DNA of 64,000 bases from Paenibacillus jilunlii (lineage in GTDB: Bacteria > Bacillota > Bacilli > Paenibacillales > Paenibacillaceae), in contig NZ_FNGM01000015.1 in NCBI RefSeq assembly GCF_900102965.1, positions 1 to 64,000 on the forward strand. Reading direction: 5' to 3'. The position numbers were made by a program, and so were the translations under genes. This document shows, in pieces, positions 8,678 through 17,484 of the stretch. A model generated the notes under the pieces. That model made no database searches, was not told the DNA's origin, and worked only from the letters and a program-made list of their open reading frames with translations. The number at the start of each line of letters is the position of its first letter. The first letter of the stretch is position 1.

Positions 8678-9574
8678 TCATGGCAAAAATCCGCTATAAA
8701 ACAGATGCTCTTCTTCAATTTGCAGAATGGACTCCTCGGAGTCGTTCTGGAAATGGGCCTGGATCTGTGCCCGGTAATTCTTAGGGGCGGAGCCCTTTAC
8801 TTTTTTGAACATTTTGGAGAAAAGTAAAGCATCGTTATAGCCTACGGACCGGGAAATGTCAGCTATCGAAAGCTCCGCGTTCCCCATCATTTCACATGCT
8901 TTATTGATTCTATAACGAATCAAATAATCCTGAATGCTGATCTGCATTCGCTGTTTGAATAACGAGCACAAATAGCTTCGATTGAGTCCGATAAACTGCG
9001 CAATATCCTCAATGGTAATTTTCTGAGGATAATTCATTTCGATAAAATCCCGTACCTTTTCAACGTAAATCTCCGTCCGGGTTTCTTTGAGTTCAGGGGA
9101 CGTCACCGGACCGAACTCGACGAGCAGCGATAACAATAAATACAGCAATCCCGTCAGTCTGGTTTCCCGGGCTTTATGGAATCCTCTTGATTCATTCATC
9201 AACTGCAAGCACTGGTAAATCATATCATCTCTGCCATAGTGGAAGATTGGGGAGGTATTGGTTAGACCCGCTTGCTTAAGGAGCAATTCCGCCGCTGTCC
9301 CGTTAAAACCAACCCAGCAATATGACCAGGGATCAGCTGTATCGGCTTGATAATAAGTGATAACATCGGGAAAAATTAAAAACCCCTGCCCCTTCCGCAA
9401 CCGGTACCTGTTACCACCGACTTCAAAAAGTCCTTCCCCGCTCAAAACATAATGGAGTAAATAGTGATTTCTCACAGCCGGCCCAAAAAAGTGACCCGGT
9501 ATACATTCCTCAATGCCGAATTGGGTGAGGTGCAATTCCGTGTGCTGTTTGCTACGTGGTAAATACTCAATCAC
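8678..9574 (-). CDS. AraC-family transcriptional regulator
   Basis: A 298-aa activator-type protein with an N-terminal AraC cupin-like ligand domain (about residues 15-160, GEGLFEVGGNRYRLRKGQG) and a C-terminal double helix-turn-helix domain (about 185-280). The latter has IEDIAQFIGLNRSYLCSLFK and the conserved VGYNDALLFSKMFKKVKGSAPKNYR end. The GTG start at 9574 follows AAGGAG by 7 bases. It is transcribed divergently from the alpha-galactosidase gene at 9778. By analogy with MsmR/RafR-type regulators it likely senses an alpha-galactoside and activates that gene; this role is inferred from position. Confidence 0.9.
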   Translation of the reverse strand: MIEYLPRSKQHTELHLTQFGIEECIPGHFFGPAVRNHYLLHYVLSGEGLFEVGGNRYRLRKGQGFLIFPDVITYYQADTADPWSYCWVGFNGTAAELLLKQAGLTNTSPIFHYGRDDMIYQCLQLMNESRGFHKARETRLTGLLYLLLSLLVEFGPVTSPELKETRTEIYVEKVRDFIEMNYPQKITIEDIAQFIGLNRSYLCSLFKQRMQISIQDYLIRYRINKACEMMGNAELSIADISRSVGYNDALLFSKMFKKVKGSAPKNYRAQIQAHFQNDSEESILQIEEEHLFYSGFLP

Positions 9575-9777
9575 AGCAAGTCTCCTTCATGTAAAATATC
9601 CAGCATTATACCATATTTGCTAAGTGCCATGCCATGTACTCTTCATCTTAATTTATATATTATTTTTATAGTACTGACTACAATACTGTATGAACTTATC
9701 AAGTATTAAACCATGTTATTGTGTTTGAACGCAGCAAATTCTGAACAGTATGAACTAGAAGGAAGGGATATTTTGCA
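9575..9777. promoter_or_regulatory. Divergent promoter region, AraC gene / alpha-galactosidase
   Basis: About 200 bases without a gene. The near-identical 12-mers ACTGTATGAACT (9685-9696) and ACAGTATGAACT (9745-9756) are direct repeats 60 bases apart and could be regulator half-sites. The second lies directly before the alpha-galactosidase ribosome binding site (GAAGGAAGGG). Confidence 0.4.
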
Positions 9778-11961
9778 ATGGGCATAATCGTACAAGAGCA
9801 GGCAGGGCTGTTTCATCTGCAGTCGTCCGGCATGAGCTATATCTTTCAGATCGTAGACGGGTACCCCGTACATGTCTATTGGGGGAGCAGACTGAAACAC
9901 CGGGAACCCATGACAGATCTGCTGATTCACACCCCGAAAAATGCCGGTCTGGATCGGCTGCCGCAGGAATACCCGCAATACGGGAGCGGAGACTTCCGGA
10001 ATCCCGCGTACCAGGTTGAACTGGAGGATGGAACACGTATCACTGAGCTGAAATATAAGGGTTACCGGCTTATTAAGGGAAAGCCATCCTTAACCGGGCT
10101 TCCAGCCGTGTATACCGGGGATGAAACCGAAGCGGATACGCTGGAATTAGAATTAACGGATGCCTATTCTGATCTGCAAGTTGTGCTGAGTTACAGCATT
10201 TTCGCGGATCGGAACGCCATCGTTCGCTCGGCCCGCCTGGGCAATCAGGGAGAAAAAAAGTTACGGCTTCGCCGTGCTCTGAGTACCAGTGTCGATTTTC
10301 CGGGCAAACGCGATTTTGAGCTCACGTACCTTTCAGGTGCCTGGGCGCGGGAAGGTAATATTACCCGCACACCGCTTCATCAGGGTGAGACCCGAATCGA
10401 TAGTAAAAGGGGCATGAGCAGCCATCAGCTCAACCCTTTTGCAGCTTTGGTTACTCCGGAGACGACGGAAAGCCAAGGGGAGGCTTTTGGCTTTAGCCTT
10501 GTCTACAGCGGCGGCTTCGAAGCCGCTGCGGAAGTGGATTCGTTCGGCTCTACGCGGTTTAGCATCGGTATAAATTCCTTTGATTTTGCATGGCTGCTGA
10601 GTCCGGGGGAGAGTTTCCAGACACCGGAAACCGTGATGGTTTACTCTGGACAAGGACTGGGGGACATGTCCCGGACATATCACCGTTTGTACCGGACCCG
10701 GCTTTGCCGGGGGAAATACCGGGATGAAGAACGGCCGATATTGGTCAATAACTGGGAGGCTACCTACTTTGATTTCAATGCAGATAAGCTGGTATCCATA
10801 GCAGAAGAGGGAGCCAAGCTGGGGATCGAGCTTTTTGTATTGGATGACGGTTGGTTCGGGAAACGGGATTCTGACAATTCGTCTCTCGGCGATTGGGTTG
10901 AGGACCGGCGGAAGCTTCCCGGCGGCCTTAAGGATGTTGCGGAACGCATCAACCGGCTGGGCCTTAAATTCGGACTATGGGTTGAGCCCGAGATGATCTC
11001 GCCGGACAGCGAGTTGTACCGGAAGCACCCGGACTGGTGCCTGCATGTTCCAGAGCGGAGACGTACCGAAGCTAGATGGCAGCTGGTGCTGGATTACACC
11101 CGCCAAGAAGTGCGTGATTTTATCTATGACTCGCTTTCTGCCATTTTTTCCAGTGTGCCAGTCTCGTATGTGAAATGGGATATGAACCGGTGCCTGACGG
11201 AAATAGGCTCGGCTGATCTGCCGCCGGAACGTCAATCCGAGACCGCACATCGTTATGTTCTTGGATTGTATGAGCTGTTAGAGCGTATCACCACCGCATT
11301 TCCGCACATTCTGTTCGAAAGCTGCTCCAGCGGAGGAGGCCGGTTTGATCCTGGTATGCTCTACTACATGCCGCAGACCTGGACCAGTGATAATACCGAC
11401 GCAGTGGAACGGCTTAAGATTCAATACGGCACCAGTCTTGTTTATCCCGTAAGCGCAATCGGAGCACATGTGTCGGCTGTGCCAAACCATCAAGTGGGAA
11501 GGATAACCCCGCTTGATTTCCGGGGCGATGTCGCTATGTCCGGAAACTTTGGTTATGAGCTTGATCTGACGAAATTTACTGAAGAGGACAAGGAGAGGGT
11601 CAAACGCCAAATCCTAACCTACAAGGAGGTTCGCGGATTAGTACAGCGGGGAGATCTATTCCGTTTGCAGAGCCCATTCGAAGGAAATGAGTCGGCTTGG
11701 ATGTTTGTCTCCGAAGACAAAGAGGAAGCGCTTGTCTACTATTTCCAAGTGATGGCTGTACCAAATGCGCCTCAGAGATTTTTGCGTCTGGCCGGACTTG
11801 ATCCGGAACTCGAATACGAGATCCATTCGGGATACAGCGGAGAACAGCTTATCCATGGGGGAGACAGACTGATGCAGTTGGGTCTGCCCCTGGCCTATGA
11901 ACAAAAGGATTATGAAAGCGGATGGTTCAGGGTCCGGGCAGTAAAGCCCGTCACTGTTTGA
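9778..11961 (+). CDS. Alpha-galactosidase, GH36
   Basis: A 727-aa cytoplasmic enzyme without a signal peptide. It removes terminal alpha-1,6-galactose from raffinose-type sugars, melibiose or imported galactomannan fragments. The GH36 layout is complete: N-terminal beta-sandwich, a (beta/alpha)8 barrel starting near residue 320 (VLDDGWFGKRDSDNSS), then a C-terminal beta domain. The nucleophile is D468 in YVKWDMNR and the acid/base is D538 in WTSDNTD, with the conserved SCSSGGGRFDPG before it. The length matches Firmicutes GH36 enzymes (720-750 aa). It is divergent from an AraC regulator and followed by a terminator. A paralogue lies at 29381-31684. Confidence 0.95.
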   Translation: MGIIVQEQAGLFHLQSSGMSYIFQIVDGYPVHVYWGSRLKHREPMTDLLIHTPKNAGLDRLPQEYPQYGSGDFRNPAYQVELEDGTRITELKYKGYRLIKGKPSLTGLPAVYTGDETEADTLELELTDAYSDLQVVLSYSIFADRNAIVRSARLGNQGEKKLRLRRALSTSVDFPGKRDFELTYLSGAWAREGNITRTPLHQGETRIDSKRGMSSHQLNPFAALVTPETTESQGEAFGFSLVYSGGFEAAAEVDSFGSTRFSIGINSFDFAWLLSPGESFQTPETVMVYSGQGLGDMSRTYHRLYRTRLCRGKYRDEERPILVNNWEATYFDFNADKLVSIAEEGAKLGIELFVLDDGWFGKRDSDNSSLGDWVEDRRKLPGGLKDVAERINRLGLKFGLWVEPEMISPDSELYRKHPDWCLHVPERRRTEARWQLVLDYTRQEVRDFIYDSLSAIFSSVPVSYVKWDMNRCLTEIGSADLPPERQSETAHRYVLGLYELLERITTAFPHILFESCSSGGGRFDPGMLYYMPQTWTSDNTDAVERLKIQYGTSLVYPVSAIGAHVSAVPNHQVGRITPLDFRGDVAMSGNFGYELDLTKFTEEDKERVKRQILTYKEVRGLVQRGDLFRLQSPFEGNESAWMFVSEDKEEALVYYFQVMAVPNAPQRFLRLAGLDPELEYEIHSGYSGEQLIHGGDRLMQLGLPLAYEQKDYESGWFRVRAVKPVTV

Positions 11962-12010
11962 TGTAAAGGATCGTCAACGCCCGAAAGAGGAAAATATCTT
12001 CAACAAATCT

Positions 12011-12040
12011 TTGCCCCTTTCTGTGGAATAGGGGCATTTT
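12011..12040 (+). terminator. Rho-independent terminator after alpha-galactosidase
   Basis: The stem GCCCCT with AGGGGC around an 11-base loop, followed by ATTTT, lies about 50 bases after the stop codon. It separates the alpha-galactosidase from the two-component operon. Confidence 0.75.
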
Positions 12041-12076
12041 GCGAGCAGCGGCCAAACAGGCCCGGGAGGATGATCC

Positions 12077-13861
12077 ATGTTTTTTATCCGTATGATGAAT
12101 GACATGAAAATGAAAAAGAAACTGGCGATAACGTTCATTTCTGCAGCTGTTCTGCCTTTGCTGTTATCCGGCTTGTTTCTGACCGGGAAGCTTCGGGAGA
12201 TTGTCATTAATGACGCCTTTATACAGTTAGCTAACAATGTCGAGCGCGTACGGAAGCGTACGGAAGAACTGATTAAGGTGCCGCTTAACATTTCCTACCG
12301 GCTAACCATTGATAACCGAATGAAGATGGTGGCTGCCCAAAAATATGAAAGTTATGCCGAAGTCATCCAGGCATACCGGGAGTATACGGATATTCGCGAC
12401 TACATCCAATTGTACAAGGAAATATCGAGCATTCGCGTATATGTCGTTAATTCAGGAGCACTTAATAACTGGGAATTTATCCAGCCGGACAATACCATTA
12501 TGGCCGAGGCCTGGTATAAAGAGGCCATAGAGCAGAAAGGGCTTGCCGGATGGAATCTTATCAAGGATGAACGGAACGGTTCCCAGCAGTTAAGTCTGAT
12601 ACGTTCATTTCCTGTGGACTCCTTAGGGGAGAAAGGAGTTCTGGCCATTAATGTAGATAAACAGCAGCTAAGATCGATCTTGGACCAGGAGTCGTTCACT
12701 ACGTTGATCGTGGATGACCGGAATCGAGTGGTCGGATCCAATGAAGCGGAATTTTTCGGGAAGAATCTATCCGAAATTGATGGAGATGAAAAGATACTTT
12801 CCCGTCAGGAAGGAAGTTATGACACTGTCGTTAACGGAAAAGCGTCCAAAGTCATTATCGCCAATCTGAATCCGGAGAATAGCTGGAATGGCCTTCGGAT
12901 CATTTCCATTTTCTCTGTTTCCGAGATTACGCGTGATGCCAACCAAGTGATCCGGCTCGGCGCAGTTGTAATAACGGTTAGCCTGATCTTTGCAGTTTTG
13001 CTTATCTATGCTTCCGCTTCGCTATTATCCAGCAGGCTTCTTCGTCTGAGCAAGCATATGTCTAAAGTGGGATCGGGAGCTTGGGAAACGTATCTCCAAA
13101 TAGACGGTAAAGATGAAGTAGGTTTGTTGTCCAAGCAATTTAATGCGCTTCTCAGAAGCGTGCACGATTTGGTCCAGGAAGTCCAGGAAACGAATCATCA
13201 GAAAAATCTTGTAGAGCAAAGACAAAACGAAATCAAGTTCAAAATGCTGGCGAGCCAGATTAATCCGCACTTTCTCTTTAACTCTTTGGAATCCATCCGC
13301 ATGGAGGCCCACATTCGCAGGCAAGACGATATCGCGGAGGCAGTTTGGCTTCTGAGCACGTTATTGCGCAGCAGTCTGGAGGCCGGTAACGGCAACATTC
13401 CATTGCGAGAAGAACTTGAGCGTGTACGCTGTTATCTTGAAATGCAAAAGTTCCGGTATGAAGACCGTCTGGAATATCGTTTGACGGTTGATCCGGGTCT
13501 GGAGGAGCATCCTGTCCCTCCGTTTATTATTCAGCCATTAGTGGAAAATTCCATCGTTCATGGTCTTGATAACCGCGAAGAAGGAGCTGTCATTAAAATT
13601 GAAGTGAAGAGAATCCCGCAGGGAGTTCAGGTCAAGGTATGTGACAACGGGGCAGGGTTCCCGGCGGAGCGGCTTGCCAGTATTCGAGCGGAACTTGCCG
13701 TATCCGTACATGAACAGGAAAGCCAGCGGATCGGTATGAGAAATGTAAACGATCGGCTGGTCATGCTGTACGGAACATCCAGTGCTTTGAGTATCGGAAG
13801 CGAACCCGGAAAAGGTACTTACATCACGTTTTTCATTCCAGGAGGTGCAACCAATGATTAA
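12077..13861 (+). CDS. Sensor histidine kinase, YesM type
   Basis: A 594-aa membrane sensor kinase. TM1 is at about residues 13-35 (AITFISAAVLPLLLSG). A long extracellular dCache-like region (about 36-290) and TM2 (about 293-318) follow, then HAMP. The His_kinase domain has the phospho-acceptor H398 in INPHFLFNS, and a HATPase domain has PLVENSIVHGL and CDNGAGFP. YesM-type kinases partner with AraC-type response regulators and control sugar transport genes. The start follows GGGAGG by about 7 bases. The kinase stop codon overlaps the start of the regulator gene by 8 bases, so the pair is co-translated. No terminator separates it from the importer genes, so it probably senses the sugar taken up by that importer. 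Confidence 0.93.
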   Translation: MFFIRMMNDMKMKKKLAITFISAAVLPLLLSGLFLTGKLREIVINDAFIQLANNVERVRKRTEELIKVPLNISYRLTIDNRMKMVAAQKYESYAEVIQAYREYTDIRDYIQLYKEISSIRVYVVNSGALNNWEFIQPDNTIMAEAWYKEAIEQKGLAGWNLIKDERNGSQQLSLIRSFPVDSLGEKGVLAINVDKQQLRSILDQESFTTLIVDDRNRVVGSNEAEFFGKNLSEIDGDEKILSRQEGSYDTVVNGKASKVIIANLNPENSWNGLRIISIFSVSEITRDANQVIRLGAVVITVSLIFAVLLIYASASLLSSRLLRLSKHMSKVGSGAWETYLQIDGKDEVGLLSKQFNALLRSVHDLVQEVQETNHQKNLVEQRQNEIKFKMLASQINPHFLFNSLESIRMEAHIRRQDDIAEAVWLLSTLLRSSLEAGNGNIPLREELERVRCYLEMQKFRYEDRLEYRLTVDPGLEEHPVPPFIIQPLVENSIVHGLDNREEGAVIKIEVKRIPQGVQVKVCDNGAGFPAERLASIRAELAVSVHEQESQRIGMRNVNDRLVMLYGTSSALSIGSEPGKGTYITFFIPGGATND

Positions 13862-15404
13862 GGTAGTTATCGTGGACGATGAACCAAAGCTTCGGCAAGG
13901 ACTTCAAACGCTGATTCCGTGGGAAAGTCTTGGTTTTACAGTTGTAGCTGCAGCAAGCAATGGTAAAGAAGCATTAAAAGCCATCGAGGAAAAAACCCCC
14001 GAAGTCGTAATTGCAGATATCCGCATGCCCGTTATGGACGGCCTGCAACTGATTCAGCATTTGAGATCGGCCCGGCAACCTTTGCATTGCATTATTCTCA
14101 GCGGATATGCGGATTTCGAATATGCCAAACAAGCGATTAAGTATGGGGTTGCCGGATATCTGCTTAAACCAGTGAATATCAGTGAGATGTCGGCCAGCCT
14201 GAAGCTGGTGCGCGAGCGGATTGAAGAAGAGCGTCTTCGGGGGGGAACGGGCCAGCCAGAGGGGATCAACCGGGATTTGTACCTGCACAGCCTGCTTGTT
14301 CCACAGGAGAAGACGGAGGACCCGTCAAGGCTTAGAGGCAGGATCGAGAAAATGGATTTGCTGTGGGGCAGTTACGAAGTCATTGTTATTTTTCCGCGTG
14401 TTTCCGACGCCGATCTTCCGGAAACATTAAATCAACTATCGGCCGGACTGAAACAGGCGATAGAGAAACGGAATATGGGGGCTGTCACCATAATCTCCCC
14501 TTATGTTATTCTTCTGCTCAACGCGCCGCTGCGTGGACCGCAGCGGCGTGAACATCTGTACGGCGGGATCCGGAACATTGCAGGCGATATCCGATTTATT
14601 GCCGCAACCGGGGGCGCCGTTGCCGGACCGGAACATATTTGCAGCTCTTATTTAAAAGCCCGGGAAGCGGCAAAATTAGCTTTTTTTAGCGGTAAAGATC
14701 GTCTGTTGGAGCCGGAACCTGCTTGTATTCCTTCGCCGGAATCTCCACGGCAGCCGGGTGCCAGTTATGAAGGCACACTGGAGGATCTAATCTTTCGCTT
14801 GTATTACAGTCTGGAGGCAGGAAACAAAGCTATGGTCCTGCCGCTGCTGAATGAAGCCGCCGCATTATTTTTCAAATCCGGACAAGATGAGAAGTCCGTC
14901 AAACAATCCTTCTTTTTTCTTTCTAATGCTATCATTCATAAACTCGCCGCCGCATCCCGTATTGATCTGAAAGAAACGGAGACAGTTTCGCGTTTCTTGA
15001 ACGGGATTTACCAGCATGATTATCTATCGGATCTTTTGGGAGAGACTCACCGTTTCCTGTTGGAATTTGCGGAGGACTCCGGGCCAAAGGGCAAGGAGCA
15101 GGAAATTAAGAAAATGATCGATTTTATTCATAGACATTATGCGGAAGACTTAAGGCTCTCAACATTGGCTGGCCTGCTGAGCTATAGTACCCCTTATTTA
15201 GGTCAGCTGTTCAAAAATAAGACAGGAGAGTACTTCAACACTTACCTGGATAAGGTACGTATCCAAAAAGCTAAAGAGCTGCTGGCCCAAGGGATGAAAG
15301 TGTACGAAGTGGCCGAGCTTGTCGGTTACACGAGCGTAAATTACTTTTTCAGCAAATTCAAAAAGTATGAAGCCCGTTCGCCGTCCGATTATAAAAATCC
15401 ATAA
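13854..15404 (+). CDS. Response regulator with C-terminal AraC HTH, YesN type
   Basis: A 516-aa cytoplasmic regulator. The N-terminal receiver domain has the acidic pair near IVDDEP, the phospho-acceptor D55 in VVIADIRMPVMDG, and the conserved Lys in YLLKPVN. A variable middle region follows. The C-terminal AraC domain (about 415-515) contains STLAGLLSYSTPYLGQLFK and VGYTSVNYFFSKFKKYEARS. The start is ATG 13854 because GGAGGT is 7 bases upstream; the in-frame GTG at 13845 overlaps that site. It is translationally coupled to the kinase and lies 85 bases before the permease genes. It presumably activates the importer and mannanase genes on phosphorylation. Confidence 0.93.
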   Translation: MIKVVIVDDEPKLRQGLQTLIPWESLGFTVVAAASNGKEALKAIEEKTPEVVIADIRMPVMDGLQLIQHLRSARQPLHCIILSGYADFEYAKQAIKYGVAGYLLKPVNISEMSASLKLVRERIEEERLRGGTGQPEGINRDLYLHSLLVPQEKTEDPSRLRGRIEKMDLLWGSYEVIVIFPRVSDADLPETLNQLSAGLKQAIEKRNMGAVTIISPYVILLLNAPLRGPQRREHLYGGIRNIAGDIRFIAATGGAVAGPEHICSSYLKAREAAKLAFFSGKDRLLEPEPACIPSPESPRQPGASYEGTLEDLIFRLYYSLEAGNKAMVLPLLNEAAALFFKSGQDEKSVKQSFFFLSNAIIHKLAAASRIDLKETETVSRFLNGIYQHDYLSDLLGETHRFLLEFAEDSGPKGKEQEIKKMIDFIHRHYAEDLRLSTLAGLLSYSTPYLGQLFKNKTGEYFNTYLDKVRIQKAKELLAQGMKVYEVAELVGYTSVNYFFSKFKKYEARSPSDYKNP

Positions 15405-15489
15405 TTATTAGATGATTTTTCCCGAAATCCTTGGGATGGGTTCCGCCTCTCCTCTGATTTATGATGGTAAGCGAGAGAGGGGAGGAAGT

Positions 15490-16446
15490 ATGAAAACGAT
15501 AACAACAAGTGCGGAAAACGCATACAAAAAAAGAAAAAAGAGTGCCTGGAAGGAGTTAAAAAATCAGAAGTATCTTTACTACATGTCTATACCGTTCGTT
15601 CTTTGGGTCTTTGTCTTCCAGTACCTGCCTTTGTGGGGCTGGACGATGGCCTTCCAGAAATATAAGCCTGGAGTCGGTTTTTTTGAACAGAAATGGGTAG
15701 GCTTTGATCACTTTCGCACCTTATTCGGGGATGAGCACTTCTACCAGGTGCTGCGAAACACGCTGGCTATGAGTTTTATGGGACTGATCGCCGGTTTCAT
15801 CGTACCGGTCGTTTTTGCGCTGCTCCTAAATGAGGTCCGCGTACAGGCTATGAAAAGGTTCGTCCAGACCGTATCTTATCTTCCACACTTTGTATCCTGG
15901 GTGGTGGCTGCAGGGATTGTCACCAAAATGCTCTCGACGGACGGCGGAGTAGTGAATGATATACTCCTTGGCCTGAATCTCATCGATCAGCCGATTCAGT
16001 TTATGGCTCAAGGACACTTGTTTTGGGGCATTGTAACCAGTGCGGATATTTGGAAGGAAACAGGCTGGAATGCGATTATATACCTTGCTGCCATATCAGG
16101 CATTGGTCCTGAATTATATGAAGCTGCACGTGTGGACGGTGCGAGCAGATTGAGACAAATATGGCATATTACGCTGCCGGGTATCCGGCCGACAATGATC
16201 GTCCTTTTGATTATGTCCATTGGCCATCTGCTGGGTACGGGCTTTGAGAAACAATTTTTGCTGGGGAATCACCTGGTCATCGATTACTCTGAGGTGCTTG
16301 ATTTGTATGCGCTTAATTACGGTCTGGCTATGGGACGGTACTCCTTCGGAACGGCAATCAACATCTTCAACTCGGTGATAAGCCTGATGCTGTTGTTTGC
16401 GGCTAACGGAATTTTTAAGCGCTTTACAAATGAAAGTATCATGTAA
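15490..16446 (+). CDS. Sugar ABC transporter permease, LplB type
   Basis: A 318-aa inner-membrane permease with about six transmembrane segments. It is the first subunit of an oligosaccharide importer of the lpl/CUT1-type. The EAA-loop signature is YEAARVDGASRLRQIWHITLPG (about residues 210-232), which docks the ATPase. The start is ATG 15490, preceded by GGGGAGGAAGT. The longer frame from 15412 has no ribosome binding site. It is followed after 14 bases by the second permease. The ATP-binding subunit is not in the window, as is normal for systems energised by a shared MsmX-type ATPase. Confidence 0.93.
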   Translation: MKTITTSAENAYKKRKKSAWKELKNQKYLYYMSIPFVLWVFVFQYLPLWGWTMAFQKYKPGVGFFEQKWVGFDHFRTLFGDEHFYQVLRNTLAMSFMGLIAGFIVPVVFALLLNEVRVQAMKRFVQTVSYLPHFVSWVVAAGIVTKMLSTDGGVVNDILLGLNLIDQPIQFMAQGHLFWGIVTSADIWKETGWNAIIYLAAISGIGPELYEAARVDGASRLRQIWHITLPGIRPTMIVLLIMSIGHLLGTGFEKQFLLGNHLVIDYSEVLDLYALNYGLAMGRYSFGTAINIFNSVISLMLLFAANGIFKRFTNESIM

Positions 16447-16460
16447 GGAGGAAGGGTGAC

Positions 16461-17399
16461 ATGGGGGTTGTTAAAAGCAATGCGCCGGCCGGCCGGGTAA
16501 AACAGACCCTTCAGGCAAAAGCGCCACAAGATCGAATCCTTGAAGTAATCGTATATTTTTCAATGACTGTCGTAACCGTTCTGACGATCTATCCATTCTT
16601 AAACGTACTGGCCATATCCCTGAACGATTCAGTAGATACCGTTAGAGGAGGAATCACCGTCTGGCCAAGGCAATTTACGCTGGATAACTATAGTCTGATT
16701 TTTACCTATGGAAGCCTGATTACCGGGTTCAAAATTTCCTTTTTGCGGACCGTCATTGGTACCATAGCAGGCTTAATCAGCGGTTCTATGCTGGCTTACA
16801 CGCTTGCGCGAAGTGATTTTCAAGCGAGAAGATTTATTTCAATTTTTCTTGCTGTCACTATGTACGTCACCGGGGGATTGATTCCGGGTTTTATTCTGAT
16901 GAGGGACCTGCATTTAATTGATACGTTTGCTGTCTACATTTTGCCAGGCCTTGTAAGTGCATTTAATGTTTTCGTGATCCGTTCTTTTATAGACGGTCTT
17001 CCTTATGCATTACAAGAATCAGCCAAGCTGGATGGCGCCAACGATTTTACGATATACTGGCGCGTTATTCTTCCTCTTTGCAAACCCGCATTAGCCACCG
17101 TGGCTCTCTTCCTGGCAGTAGGCCAATGGAACTCCTGGTTCGATACTTATCTTTTTAACGGGTCGAACGAATCTTTGACCACGCTGCAATATGAATTAAT
17201 GAAAATTCTGCAAAGTACGACAACAAGCGCAAGCAATTCCCAAGACGCTGCGAATATGGCAGAACGTATGTCACAGATTTCGCCGGAGTCGGTAAAAATG
17301 GCAATTACGATTGTGGTCACCGTTCCGATTCTTATCGTTTATCCTTTTTTGCAAAAATACTTTGTCAAAGGGATGACGCTCGGCGCTGTGAAGAGCTAG
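16461..17399 (+). CDS. Sugar ABC transporter permease, LplC/YtcP type
   Basis: A 312-aa second permease of the importer. Six predicted transmembrane segments start near residue 35 (YFSMTVVTVLTIYPFLNVLA). The EAA loop is ALQESAKLDGANDFTIYWRVILPLC with the usual G (about residues 190-215). The C terminus FVKGMTLGAVKS is typical of the LplC/YtcP group. GGAGG lies about 9 bases upstream of the ATG. It is in the same operon as the LplB-type permease and the lipoprotein at 17485. Confidence 0.93.
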   Translation: MGVVKSNAPAGRVKQTLQAKAPQDRILEVIVYFSMTVVTVLTIYPFLNVLAISLNDSVDTVRGGITVWPRQFTLDNYSLIFTYGSLITGFKISFLRTVIGTIAGLISGSMLAYTLARSDFQARRFISIFLAVTMYVTGGLIPGFILMRDLHLIDTFAVYILPGLVSAFNVFVIRSFIDGLPYALQESAKLDGANDFTIYWRVILPLCKPALATVALFLAVGQWNSWFDTYLFNGSNESLTTLQYELMKILQSTTTSASNSQDAANMAERMSQISPESVKMAITIVVTVPILIVYPFLQKYFVKGMTLGAVKS

Positions 17400-17484
17400 A
17401 GTGTCCCGGCCTATGGTGTGCCCAGGCGAACAGCCTGTCTCATACAAGCTATTATCTATTTCATTAATCTAGGGGGTTAGCTTC

